A stretch of DNA of 64,000 bases, taken from contig CAVWFK010000018.1 in NCBI GenBank assembly GCA_963754235.1, positions 241,368-305,367 of the forward strand, given 5' to 3'. The position numbers and the translations under genes were made by a program. Shown here one piece after another: positions 1-8,135 of this stretch (positions within the stretch are counted from its first letter, which is position 1; each line of letters begins with the position of its first letter). Below the pieces are notes generated by a model. That model was not told the DNA's origin and searched no databases. It saw only the letters and a list, made by a program, of their open reading frames with translations. The DNA is from DATAYA01 sp963754235 (GTDB lineage: Bacteria; Pseudomonadota; Alphaproteobacteria; Acetobacterales; Acetobacteraceae).

Positions 1-123
1 CTCGAGCTCGCGAAGAAGATCTTGATCGACTGCGCCACCTCGGTGCCGAAGTCGGTGACGGTGCCGACGCAGCGTGTCGATCCCGGCAACGCGAAGGAAT
101 TGTATGCGAAGCTGAAGTTCTGA
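1..123 (+). CDS. sugar ABC transporter substrate-binding protein, C-terminal fragment
   Basis: Frame 1 is open from the window edge to a TGA at 121-123 and gives 40 residues ending TQRVDPGNAKELYAKLKF. This tail resembles the C-terminus of periplasmic sugar-binding proteins of the ribose/rhizopine (Peripla_BP_4) type, which deliver a sugar or polyol to an inner-membrane importer. The 5' part lies outside the window. No sugar permease or ATPase follows, so its partners must be upstream. The family call rests on a short tail and is an inference. Confidence 0.5.
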   Translation, partial: LELAKKILIDCATSVPKSVTVPTQRVDPGNAKELYAKLKF

Positions 124-308
124 AAAAGCAGGCCCTGGGCGTGGTGCTCGGCGTGGTGCTCGGCATGGTGCTCCGGGCCTTCATTTCGCATCGTCGTTGC
201 CTCGGTTGACAACAAGCATCGGGCCTTTGCACTGTTCGCAGACTGGGTTCGCAGATCGCGGCACGGCGCCATCGCCGGACCACCGCCAACGAGGAGGAAC
301 CACAAGCC

Positions 309-1178
309 ATGACATCCCGCGAGGAGCGTCGCGTTTTCCTTCGGCTCGGAGGCGTCGGTGCCGCGCTGGCCGCGGCCGGCGTGCTCGACCCGCAGCGTGC
401 GGCAGCCGAGGCGGCGCCGCAGAGCCTGCTGCGCACGGTGCTCAACCGCGGGCACCTGATCGTGGGCACCGGCTCCACCAACCCGCCCTGGCATTTCGAG
501 GACGAAAAGGGCGAGCTGGTCGGCATGGATATCGCCATGGCGCATATCCTCGCCAAGGGGCTGTTCGACGACCCGAAAAAGATCGAGTTCGTGCAGCAGG
601 ATCCGGCGGCGCGGATTCCGAACATTGCAACCGGCAAGGTGGACGTGGTCATCCAGTTCATGACCGTCTCGCCGGCCCGGGCGCAGCTCGTGAACTTCTC
701 CCGGCCCTATTACGTCGAGGGCGCGGCGCTGCTGACGGTTCCCAAGAGCAAGTGGCAGACCTACCAGGCGCTCAAGGGGGCAAGCAAGCAGGTTCGCGCG
801 TCGGTGCTGCAGAACGTCGATGCCGACAATCTGGTGCATACGGCGCTGCCCGACGCGCAACCGATGCAGCTCGACACCCAGGCGAACGTGATGCAGGCGG
901 TCGAAGCCGGGCGTGCCGACGTGGCTGTGGTTGACGCCTCGACGGTGAAGTGGCTGGTCAAGCGCCATCCCGGCACCTACACCGATCCGGGCTACGCCTA
1001 TGAGGCGCAGCTCTACAGCGCGGCAGTGCGGCAGAACGACTTCGACTGGTTGCACTGGATCGACACCTGCTTCAACGTCGCCATGCACGGCAACCAGCCG
1101 GAGATCTACACCGCCGCGTTCGAAGAGTTCTTCGGTGAGAAGCCGCCCGTGCAAAAGCCGGGCTTTCCGCCGTTCTAG
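309..1178 (+). CDS. amino acid ABC transporter substrate-binding protein (family 3)
   Basis: This 289-residue protein is the periplasmic receptor of a polar amino acid importer. The N-terminus carries a twin-arginine type signal (ERRVFLR at about residues 6-12, then an Ala/Gly-rich stretch to about residue 34), so export by Tat is likely. The mature part opens with the family-3 solute-binding pattern (RGHLIVGTGSTNPPWHFED, about residues 47-65). A strong GAGGAGG ribosome site lies about 10 bases before the ATG. Two permeases and an ATPase follow on the same strand. The ligand cannot be read from the sequence. Confidence 0.9.
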   Translation: MTSREERRVFLRLGGVGAALAAAGVLDPQRAAAEAAPQSLLRTVLNRGHLIVGTGSTNPPWHFEDEKGELVGMDIAMAHILAKGLFDDPKKIEFVQQDPAARIPNIATGKVDVVIQFMTVSPARAQLVNFSRPYYVEGAALLTVPKSKWQTYQALKGASKQVRASVLQNVDADNLVHTALPDAQPMQLDTQANVMQAVEAGRADVAVVDASTVKWLVKRHPGTYTDPGYAYEAQLYSAAVRQNDFDWLHWIDTCFNVAMHGNQPEIYTAAFEEFFGEKPPVQKPGFPPF

Positions 1179-1196
1179 CAGGATGGGGAGCAAACA

Positions 1197-1314
1197 AGGT
1201 CGGGGCTCCGCCCCGAACCCCGCCAAAGGCGCAGCCTTTGGAATCCATGACTTAAGGAATTGGGGTCTGGGGCCTGCGGCCCCAGCGGGGTCAAGGGGCG
1301 GAGCCCCTTGCCTT
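1197..1314. repeat. 118 bp GC-rich repeat with terminal inverted repeats
   Basis: The left end (AAGGTCGGGGCTCCGCCCC) and the reverse complement of the right end (around GGGGCGGAGCCCCTTGCC) match over about 28 bp with few differences, so the element has terminal inverted repeats, and it also holds internal palindromes such as GGGGCCTGCGGCCCC. It lies between the receptor gene and the first permease and ends about 5 bases before that permease's start. A related sequence lies at 20687-20770. It looks like a short non-autonomous dispersed repeat. Confidence 0.7.
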
Positions 1315-1318
1315 TAGC

Positions 1319-1990
1319 TTGCAGTATCACCTCAACTTCAATTTTGTCTGGAAGTATTTCGGCAAGCTCGACTGGGGGCTGGCGCTAAGCCTCGAGCTTG
1401 CGGTCGTCAGCGTGCTGATCGGCATGGTGATCGGGCTCGCGCTTGCGGTGCTCGCGACCTCGGCGGGTCGCGGCGTGCGCGCCGTGATCGCCGCCTACGT
1501 CGAGTTCATTCGCAACGTTCCGTTGCTGCTGCTGGTCTATCTGGTGTTCTACGGCATCCCCAGCATCGGCGGCTTCGCCTACAGTGCGACGACCAGCTTC
1601 ATTGCCACGCTCTCGGTCTATGCCGGCGCCTATCTGGTGGAGGTGTTTCGCGCCGGGCTGGCCGCGGTGCCGAAGGGTCTGATCGATGCCGGCAAGGCGA
1701 TCGGGCTGACACCGTGGCAGCGGGTGCTCTGGGTGCGGCTGCCGACCATGTTCCGCATCGTGCTGCCCTCGCTCAGCAACGCCTTCATCTCGCTGTTCAA
1801 GGACACCTCGATCGCGTCGGTGATTGCGGTGCCGGAGCTGACCTACGGCGCGCAGTGGATCTACACCAACACGTTCCGCATCGTCGAGGTGTATGCGGTG
1901 GTGACGCCGATGTACCTGGTTACCGGCTACGTGCTGCTGTTCGGGCTGCGCCGCCTGGAGGCGCGCTACGCGATCGGGGCGCGCCGATGA
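1319..1990 (+). CDS. amino acid ABC transporter permease (HisM/GlnP type)
   Basis: This 223-residue inner-membrane permease has about five hydrophobic segments and the family's cytoplasmic EAA loop (about residues 107-135, EVFRAGLAAVPKGLIDAGKA) that docks the ATPase. It shares the substrate path with the next permease. The proposed start is TTG, because the only in-frame codons upstream lie inside the palindromic repeat ending at 1314. No convincing ribosome site is visible (GGGGCGGAG is about 16 bases away), so the true start or its coupling is uncertain. Its stop overlaps the next start as ATGA. Confidence 0.85.
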   Translation: MQYHLNFNFVWKYFGKLDWGLALSLELAVVSVLIGMVIGLALAVLATSAGRGVRAVIAAYVEFIRNVPLLLLVYLVFYGIPSIGGFAYSATTSFIATLSVYAGAYLVEVFRAGLAAVPKGLIDAGKAIGLTPWQRVLWVRLPTMFRIVLPSLSNAFISLFKDTSIASVIAVPELTYGAQWIYTNTFRIVEVYAVVTPMYLVTGYVLLFGLRRLEARYAIGARR

Positions 1991-2634
1991 TCGTCGCGAT
2001 CAAGGCGCTGCCGTTCCTTTGGGCCGGACTTCTGGTAACGCTGGAGGTGTCGGCCATCGTGGTCGCGGTGGCACTCGTGGCGGGCATCATTTTCGGCGTC
2101 GGCGTCACCTACGGACCGATCTGGCTGCGGCTGCCGATTCGTGCCTATAGCGACGTACTGCGCGGCATACCGCTGCTGGTGCTGATCTTCTTCGTCTATT
2201 ATGGGCTGCCGCTCACCGGGTGGAACCTGGGCAGCCTGTGGGCCGCGACCACGGCACTGGCGCTGTTCGAGACGGCGCACGTCCTGGAGGTGGCGCGCGG
2301 GGCGCTGCAATCGATTCACCCCGGCCAGAACGAGGCCGGCAAGTCGATCGGCTTAACCTTCGAGCAGCGCATGGTGTACGTGGTCTTTCCGCAGGCTCTG
2401 CGTCGCTTCCTGCCGCCCTGGATCAACACTGTGGTCGATACGGTGAAGGGTAGCGCGCTGCTCTCGCTGGTCGGCATCGTCGATCTCATGCTCTCGATCC
2501 AGCAGGTGATCGGGCGCACCTTCGACCCGATGCCGCTCTATGTCCTCGGCGCGCTCATTTATTTCGCGATCAACTACGTGCTGTCCTTCGCCAGCCGCCG
2601 GCTTGAGGCGCGGTTCGCCTACATCCGGGAATAG
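1987..2634 (+). CDS. amino acid ABC transporter permease (HisQ/GlnP type)
   Basis: This 215-residue polytopic protein is the second permease of the polar amino acid importer. Its EAA loop reads EVARGALQSIHPGQNEAGKS at about residues 101-120. The ATG overlaps the upstream stop by four bases, which implies translational coupling. An extra upstream stretch of the same reading frame exists but lies entirely inside the preceding permease gene and is not needed. The two permeases probably form a heterodimer. Confidence 0.87.
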   Translation: MIVAIKALPFLWAGLLVTLEVSAIVVAVALVAGIIFGVGVTYGPIWLRLPIRAYSDVLRGIPLLVLIFFVYYGLPLTGWNLGSLWAATTALALFETAHVLEVARGALQSIHPGQNEAGKSIGLTFEQRMVYVVFPQALRRFLPPWINTVVDTVKGSALLSLVGIVDLMLSIQQVIGRTFDPMPLYVLGALIYFAINYVLSFASRRLEARFAYIRE

Positions 2635-2643
2635 GAGGGCGCC

Positions 2644-3408
2644 GTGGCCGATCCGCTGGTGCAGGTACGCGGAGTGAAGAAGTCGTTCGGCACGACCGAG
2701 GTGCTGAAGGGCATCGATCTCGACGTGCACAAGGGCGATGTGGTCGGCCTGATCGGCGCCAGCGGCAGCGGCAAGACCACGCTGCTACGCTGCATCAATC
2801 TGCTCGAAACCTACGATGCCGGCTCGATCCGGGTCGACGGGGTGGAGATCGGCTTTCGCGAGGCGGGCAGCACGAGGCGGCGGCGTGGCGAGCGCGAGCT
2901 GGCGCCGATCCGCGCGGATATCGGCATGGTGTTCCAGTTGTTCAATCTGTTTCCGCATTTGAGCGCGATCGAGAACGTGATGCTGGGACTGCGCAAGGTC
3001 CGCCGCCTGCCGAAGGCCGAGGCGCGGCAGCGTGCCGAGCAATGGCTGGTGCGGGTGGGGCTTGGCGACAAGCTCGATAATTTGCCGATCGAGCTTTCCG
3101 GCGGTCAGCAGCAGCGCGTCGGCATCGCGCGCGCGGTGGCGATGGGGCCGAAGGTGCTGCTGCTCGACGAGATCACCTCGGCACTTGATCCCGAGCTGGT
3201 GGGAGAAGTGCTCGGCGTCGTTCGCGAGTTGGCGCGCGACGGGATCACGATGATCCTGGTGACGCACGAGATGGCGTTCGCGCGCGATGTCGGCTCGCGG
3301 ATCGTGTTCATGGATGCCGGCCGCGTGGCACTCGCCGGCACGCCCGAGGAGGTGCTGGGCAATCCCTCGAGCGAGCGGCTGCGCGCCTTCCTGGCGCGGG
3401 TCGCCTGA
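2644..3408 (+). CDS. amino acid ABC transporter ATP-binding protein
   Basis: This 254-residue cytoplasmic ATPase powers the importer encoded just upstream. It shows Walker A GASGSGKTT (38-46), the signature LSGGQQQR (151-158), Walker B VLLLDE (171-176) with DEITSALDPE as is common in this subfamily, and the switch histidine in LVTHEM. It matches the GlnQ/HisP/ArtP type in length and motifs. The GTG start has GGAGG close upstream, directly after the second permease's stop. This is the last gene of the four-gene operon. Confidence 0.93.
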   Translation: MADPLVQVRGVKKSFGTTEVLKGIDLDVHKGDVVGLIGASGSGKTTLLRCINLLETYDAGSIRVDGVEIGFREAGSTRRRRGERELAPIRADIGMVFQLFNLFPHLSAIENVMLGLRKVRRLPKAEARQRAEQWLVRVGLGDKLDNLPIELSGGQQQRVGIARAVAMGPKVLLLDEITSALDPELVGEVLGVVRELARDGITMILVTHEMAFARDVGSRIVFMDAGRVALAGTPEEVLGNPSSERLRAFLARVA

Positions 3409-3538
3409 CCGCCCAAAGGGTGATTGACGGTCGTATACCTTTAGACGAAGCTACTGGAGGGTCCGAGGTCGCCGGCAAAGAGGTGCCGGCTAAGAGATGA
3501 CGGGCAATAACGACAAATCCGGAGAGGAGGGGATATCC

Positions 3539-5098
3539 ATGACCGATCTGACGCGACGCGGAGTGCTGCGGGCCGGCACGGCGGGAGTGGCGGCCCTGGC
3601 CGTGCCTTCCGGGCAGGTGTTCGCACAAGCAGCGCCGCCGAAGCGGGGCGGCACCGTGGTCGTCGGCACCGACGCGGCACCCCCCTCGCTCGATGCGCAG
3701 ATCACGTCCGCGCAGGAGGCGCGCGACATCAACCTGCACATGTACGAAACGCTCTACGCGCGCGACGAGAACGCCTCGCCGGTGCCCGACCTCGCCCAGG
3801 GCGTGCAGATCGCGAAGGACGGCCTGACCTACACCTTCACGCTGCGTCCCGGCGTGCGGTTCCACAACGGCAAGACGATGGGATCGGCCGATGTGCTGGC
3901 CTCGCTCGAACGCTATCGGAAGGTCGGCGCCTCACCGGCGCTGCTCAGCGCGGTGGACCGGATCGAGGCCAGCGGCCCGTTGGAGGTGACGATCCGCCTC
4001 AAGCGCGGCCAGTCGAGCTTCATCGACAACATCTCCTCCCCACGTGCACCGATCGCGATCTACCCGGCCGAGGAAGCGGTCAAGCCGCTGAAGGATTTCA
4101 AGTACATCGGCACTGGCCCGTTCAAGTTCGTCGAATACGCACCGGACAGTCACGTGACCCTGGACCGCTTCGACGGCTACACGGCCAATCCCAACTACAA
4201 GAAGCGGGACGGTTTCGCCGGCCACAAGGTGGTCTATATCGACCGCGGCATCTGGCGCTTCATGCCGGAATCGGGCGCCCGCCTCGCGGCGCTGGAAACC
4301 GGCGAGGCGACGATCGCGGAGACCGTGAACGGGTCGCAGGCGAAGCAGCTTGCCGGCAAGCCCCAGTACAAGGTGCTCAAGGTCCTGCCGTTCCTGCTGC
4401 AAGTGTTCAAGTTCAATCACGCCGTCGCCCCCTGCGGGGACGTAAACTTCCGTCGCGCCGTCACCGCCTGCCTCAATATGGAAGAGACGATGGCGATCGC
4501 GTATCCCGACATCAATGAGCTGGACGGCAGCTGGGTGTTCCCGAACTCGCCCTATCATACCAAGGCGGGACTCAATCTCTACAACCAGAACGATTTGGCC
4601 AAGGCCAAGGCGCTGCTGGCAAAATCGTCGTACAAGGGCGAGAAGCTCACCTTCATCGTCGATAACACCAGCAGCGATACCGACGCCGCGACCGACATCG
4701 CCCAGCAGCTGGCGCAGATCGGCGTGCACATCGACCTCCGCGTGGCCGACTGGCCGACCGTATCGAAGATCGGCTTGGGGCCGCAGGGCTGGCATTTCTG
4801 GACGCACGGTTTCGGCATCGAGCCGTACGAGGGGCCGGCCACCGTCATGGGGGTCTGGGTGAACGGATTGTCGCAGCAGAAGGACGATCCAGTGATCGAC
4901 AAGCTGTTCGCCGAGTTCGAGGCGGAGATGGACATGGCCCGACAGAAGGACATCTTTGCGCAGTTCCAGCGCCATATGTGGGAGGATGCGGTGGCCCTTC
5001 AGCTCGGCGATTTCGGTCTGTTCCAGGTGATCAACACAAAATTGCAGAACTTCGCGCCGTACCGCATCCCCCGGCTGTGGGGGGTCTGGCTAAGCTGA
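3539..5098 (+). CDS. peptide/nickel-type ABC transporter substrate-binding protein (family 5)
   Basis: This 519-residue periplasmic receptor belongs to the solute-binding family 5 (DppA/OppA/NikA-like). It begins with a twin-arginine type signal (TRRGVLRAG, then an Ala/Val-rich stretch ending near FAQA at about residue 30). The body has family-5 features such as RGGTVVVGTD near the N-terminus and GTGPFKFVEYAPDSHVTLDR in lobe I. The ATG at 3539 was chosen over an in-frame ATG 42 bases upstream because GGAGAGGAGGGG directly precedes it. Permeases and two ATPases follow. The ligand is unknown. Confidence 0.9.
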   Translation: MTDLTRRGVLRAGTAGVAALAVPSGQVFAQAAPPKRGGTVVVGTDAAPPSLDAQITSAQEARDINLHMYETLYARDENASPVPDLAQGVQIAKDGLTYTFTLRPGVRFHNGKTMGSADVLASLERYRKVGASPALLSAVDRIEASGPLEVTIRLKRGQSSFIDNISSPRAPIAIYPAEEAVKPLKDFKYIGTGPFKFVEYAPDSHVTLDRFDGYTANPNYKKRDGFAGHKVVYIDRGIWRFMPESGARLAALETGEATIAETVNGSQAKQLAGKPQYKVLKVLPFLLQVFKFNHAVAPCGDVNFRRAVTACLNMEETMAIAYPDINELDGSWVFPNSPYHTKAGLNLYNQNDLAKAKALLAKSSYKGEKLTFIVDNTSSDTDAATDIAQQLAQIGVHIDLRVADWPTVSKIGLGPQGWHFWTHGFGIEPYEGPATVMGVWVNGLSQQKDDPVIDKLFAEFEAEMDMARQKDIFAQFQRHMWEDAVALQLGDFGLFQVINTKLQNFAPYRIPRLWGVWLS

Positions 5099-5116
5099 CC
5101 AAGGGACGAAGGCGGC

Positions 5117-6061
5117 GTGCTGCGGTTCATTCTTCGGCGGCTGGTGAGCTCGGTGCCGGTGCTGGCACTGGTCTCGCTGCTCGCCTTCGGCGTGATCTGG
5201 CTGGTGCCGGGCGACCCCGCCTCGGTGTTTCTCGGCCCCGGCGCCACTTCGGCACAGCTTGCCCACATGCGCCAGGAGCTGGGGCTGGATCAGCCGGTCT
5301 GGCTGCAGATGCTGGACTGGTACGGGCGCATCCTGCACGGCGATCTCGGCCAGTCCATCCTGCTTCGTCGCGGCGTCACCGGCGCAATTATCGAGCGGCT
5401 GCCGGTGACGCTCTCGCTCACTGGATTGGCACTCGGCTTCGCCGTGGTGCTCGGCGTCGCCGCGGGCTTGCTGGCGGCGATGAAGCACCAGAGCTGGGCC
5501 GACCAGTCGATCGTGACATTGGCGCTGGTCGGTCTGTCGATCCCGGAGTTCTGGCTCGGCCTGATGCTGATCTTCGGCTTCGCCGTTGATCTTCATTGGT
5601 TCCCCGCCGGCGGCTACGTGCCGGTCGGGCAGAGCGTCGCCGGCTGGTGGCGCAGCATGGCGCTGCCCGCCTTCACGCTGGCCGTGGTGCAGATGGGCTT
5701 CATCGCGCGGATGACGCGCGCGGCGATGCTGGACGTGCTGCACCAGGATTTCATTCGCACCGCCGATGCCAAGGGGCTGCCGCGCAGCATGGTGCTGGTG
5801 CGCCACGGGCTGCCGAACGCGCTGGTGCCGATCCTGACGGTGATCGGCATCATCACCGGCGGCCTGCTGGGCGGGGCCGTGGTGGTGGAGCAGGTATTTT
5901 CTCTTCCCGGCGTCGGGCGGCTGATCATCGACGCCATCCTGAGCCGGGACTTCCCGGTGATCCAGGGCGGCCTGCTGTTCCTGGCGCTGATCTATCTGGT
6001 CGTGAACCTGATTGTCGATATGCTGTACGCGGTGTTCGATCCCCGGGTGCGGCTTGGCTAG
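5117..6061 (+). CDS. peptide/nickel-type ABC transporter permease (DppB/OppB type)
   Basis: This 314-residue permease starts LRFILRRLVSSVPVLALVSL, the typical N-terminal helix of DppB-type proteins, and contains GDPASVFLGPGAT and the EAA region TADAKGLPRSMVLVRHGLPNA. About six membrane segments are expected. The GTG start follows the receptor gene by 18 bases. It pairs with the DppC-type permease at 6197 to form the channel. Confidence 0.92.
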   Translation: MLRFILRRLVSSVPVLALVSLLAFGVIWLVPGDPASVFLGPGATSAQLAHMRQELGLDQPVWLQMLDWYGRILHGDLGQSILLRRGVTGAIIERLPVTLSLTGLALGFAVVLGVAAGLLAAMKHQSWADQSIVTLALVGLSIPEFWLGLMLIFGFAVDLHWFPAGGYVPVGQSVAGWWRSMALPAFTLAVVQMGFIARMTRAAMLDVLHQDFIRTADAKGLPRSMVLVRHGLPNALVPILTVIGIITGGLLGGAVVVEQVFSLPGVGRLIIDAILSRDFPVIQGGLLFLALIYLVVNLIVDMLYAVFDPRVRLG

Positions 6062-6100
6062 CGCTCACTATCCCAAGAACGTAAGTCGTCACGCAACTTA

Positions 6101-6207
6101 CCCTCGTCATTGCGAGGAGCGGAGCGAGGAAGCAATCCAGGCCCGCCGCACGGTGCCTGCCGCCTGGATCGCCACGCCGCCAAGCGGCGGCTCGCGATGA
6201 CGAAGGC
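6101..6207. repeat. ~107 bp dispersed repeat with terminal inverted repeats, between two permease genes
   Basis: The left end CCCTCGTCATTGCGAG and the reverse complement of the right end (CTCGCGATGACGAAGG) agree at about 14 of 16 positions. Inside, CAATCCAGGC and GCCTGGATCGC form a second inverted pair. The element separates the DppB- and DppC-type genes, and its right end contains the ATG proposed as the DppC start. A diverged relative lies at 36562-36660 and a 25 bp piece at 35554-35578. It resembles the widespread GCGAGGAGCG-type dispersed repeats. Confidence 0.7.
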
Positions 6208-7114
6208 CATGTTTCGCTCTCCATTGAATCCGGGTACTGGCGCGACCGTCGGTACGGCACCGCTGGTCCGCCACCGCGCGGGCCGGCTCGCGCCGGCGCT
6301 GCGCCGGCTGCTCGCCAACCGCTCCTTCGCCATCGGCGCGGCGCTGGTGTTATTCGTGGCGACGATCGCGATCCTGGCCCCGGTGCTCGCGCCGTACGAC
6401 CCGCTGCGCAGCAATTTCCGCAACCGCCTGGCCGCACCCAGTGCCGCCCACTGGTTCGGCACCGACAATTTCGGCCGCGACGTGCTGTCGCGCGTGATGT
6501 ACGGCGGGCGCGTGTCGCTGGAGATCGGGTTCCTGGTGGTGATGCTGTGCGGCCTCGCGGGCACCGCCATCGGCACCTTCGCCGGCTACTTCCGCCGCCT
6601 CGACAATCCACTGATGCGGCTGATGGACGCGATGATGGCCTTCCCCGCCATTCTGCTCGCGATCGTCATCAGCGCCACCCTCGGCGCCTCGGTCACCAAC
6701 GCGGTGATCGCACTCGCCATCGCCACCACGCCGCACACCGCGCGCATCGCCCGCGGCTCGGTGCTGGTAGTGCGCGAGATGGAGTATGTGGAGGCGGCGC
6801 GCGCGCTCGGCGCCGGCGATCTGCGGCTGCTGTTCGGTCACGTGCTGGTCAATGCGCTGACGCCGCTGATCGTGCGGCTGACCTACGTGTTTGCCATCGC
6901 TATCCTAGCCGAAGCGGTGCTGTCGTATATCGGCGTCGGCCCGCCGCCGCCGACGCCGACGTTCGGCAACATCATCGCCGGCGGCCGCGACTTCATGACG
7001 GCGGCACCCTGGGTCATGATCTTTCCGGGCGCCGCGATCGTGGTCTCCGTGCTGGGGCTCAACTTGCTGGGCGACGGGCTGCGCGACGTGCTCGACCCGC
7101 GCATGAAGCTGTAA
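6197..7114 (+). CDS. peptide/nickel-type ABC transporter permease (DppC/OppC type)
   Basis: This 305-residue permease has the DppC N-terminal domain pattern (PLRSNFRNRLAAPSAAHWFG then TDNFGRDVLSRVMYGGRVSL) and the EAA loop EYVEAARALGAGDLRLLFGH. About six membrane segments are expected. The start is uncertain: the frame is open from 6110, inside the repeat, and the first two sensible ATGs are 6197 (in the repeat's right end) and 6209. Neither has a clear ribosome site. Confidence 0.88.
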   Translation: MTKAMFRSPLNPGTGATVGTAPLVRHRAGRLAPALRRLLANRSFAIGAALVLFVATIAILAPVLAPYDPLRSNFRNRLAAPSAAHWFGTDNFGRDVLSRVMYGGRVSLEIGFLVVMLCGLAGTAIGTFAGYFRRLDNPLMRLMDAMMAFPAILLAIVISATLGASVTNAVIALAIATTPHTARIARGSVLVVREMEYVEAARALGAGDLRLLFGHVLVNALTPLIVRLTYVFAIAILAEAVLSYIGVGPPPPTPTFGNIIAGGRDFMTAAPWVMIFPGAAIVVSVLGLNLLGDGLRDVLDPRMKL

Positions 7115-7118
7115 CGAA

Positions 7119-8135
7119 ATGCCGCCGCTGGTTTCGGTGGACGGGCTGACGGTGCGGCTGGCCGCGGCCGGCGAGCGGTCCTCCATCCTCGACGATGTCA
7201 GCTTCACGGTCGCGCAAGGGGAGGTGCTGGGCATTGTCGGCGAGTCCGGCAGCGGCAAGAGCGTGCTGGCGCTGTCGTTGATGGGGTTGCTGCCGCCGGC
7301 GCTGGCGACGTCGGCGAAGCGGGTGAACCTGTTCGGCCACGACCTCGGGGGCAAGCCGCGCGAAGCGTGGCGCGCGCATCGCGGCCGTGACATGGCGATG
7401 ATCTTCCAGGAACCGATGACCTCGCTCAATCCGGTGATGCGCATCGGCACGCAGATCGAGGAGGTGTTGCGCTGGCGTGGGCGGGTTGGCCGCGGGGCCG
7501 CACGGCGCCAGGCGATCCGCCTGCTCGAGCAGGTGGAGATCGCCGAGCCGGAGAGCCGGCTTCTGGCCTATCCGCACGAGTTGTCGGGCGGAATGCGCCA
7601 GCGGGTGATGATCGCGATCGCGCTGGCCGCCAGTCCCAGGCTGCTGATCGCCGACGAACCGACGACCGCACTCGACGTCACCGTGCAGGCGCAAATCCTG
7701 GAACTGCTGCGCGCCTTGCAGCGGCAGACCGGGCTGGCGCTGATCCTGATCACCCATGATCTCGGCGTGATCGCGGAGGTCGCCGACCGGGTGATGGTGC
7801 TGTATGCCGGCCGGGTCGCGGAAGTAGCGCCGGTACGCACGATCTTCGATGCGCCGGCCCATCCGTACACGCAGGTGCTGCGCGCCTCGATCCCCGATCT
7901 TGGGCCGCGGCGGCATCGCCTGGCAACCATTCCGGGCACGGTGCCGGGGGCGCTGGAGATGCCGCGCGGCTGCCGCTTCGCGCCACGCTGCCCGCATCGG
8001 CGCGAGGTGTGTGAGCAGGCGCCGCCATCGCTGCGCTCGGTCGCACCCGGGCACGCGCCCGAGCACGCAGTGGCCTGCCTGCGGCCGTTCGGCTATCGCG
8101 CGGCGGGCGCGGTCGAGGCGGAGGCGCTGGCGTGA
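7119..8135 (+). CDS. peptide/nickel-type ABC transporter ATP-binding protein (DppD/OppD type)
   Basis: This 338-residue ATPase shows Walker A GESGSGKSV, the Q-loop MIFQEPMTSLNPV, the signature LSGGMRQRVMIAIALA and Walker B LLIADEPTTALDVT, followed by the oligopeptide C-terminal domain with the cysteine cluster CRFAPRCPHRREVC that can hold an iron-sulfur cluster in this family. It starts four bases after the DppC-type gene and its stop overlaps the next start (GTGA). It energises transport together with the DppF-type partner. Confidence 0.93.
   Translation: MPPLVSVDGLTVRLAAAGERSSILDDVSFTVAQGEVLGIVGESGSGKSVLALSLMGLLPPALATSAKRVNLFGHDLGGKPREAWRAHRGRDMAMIFQEPMTSLNPVMRIGTQIEEVLRWRGRVGRGAARRQAIRLLEQVEIAEPESRLLAYPHELSGGMRQRVMIAIALAASPRLLIADEPTTALDVTVQAQILELLRALQRQTGLALILITHDLGVIAEVADRVMVLYAGRVAEVAPVRTIFDAPAHPYTQVLRASIPDLGPRRHRLATIPGTVPGALEMPRGCRFAPRCPHRREVCEQAPPSLRSVAPGHAPEHAVACLRPFGYRAAGAVEAEALA

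Noticed and set aside
206..234. TTGACA box as a promoter of the first amino acid transporter gene
   Set aside because: TTGACA is exact, but no acceptable -10 lies 16-18 bases downstream.
3424..3452. Promoter upstream of the first peptide receptor gene
   Set aside because: TTGACG is present, but the expected -10 position reads GAAGCT.
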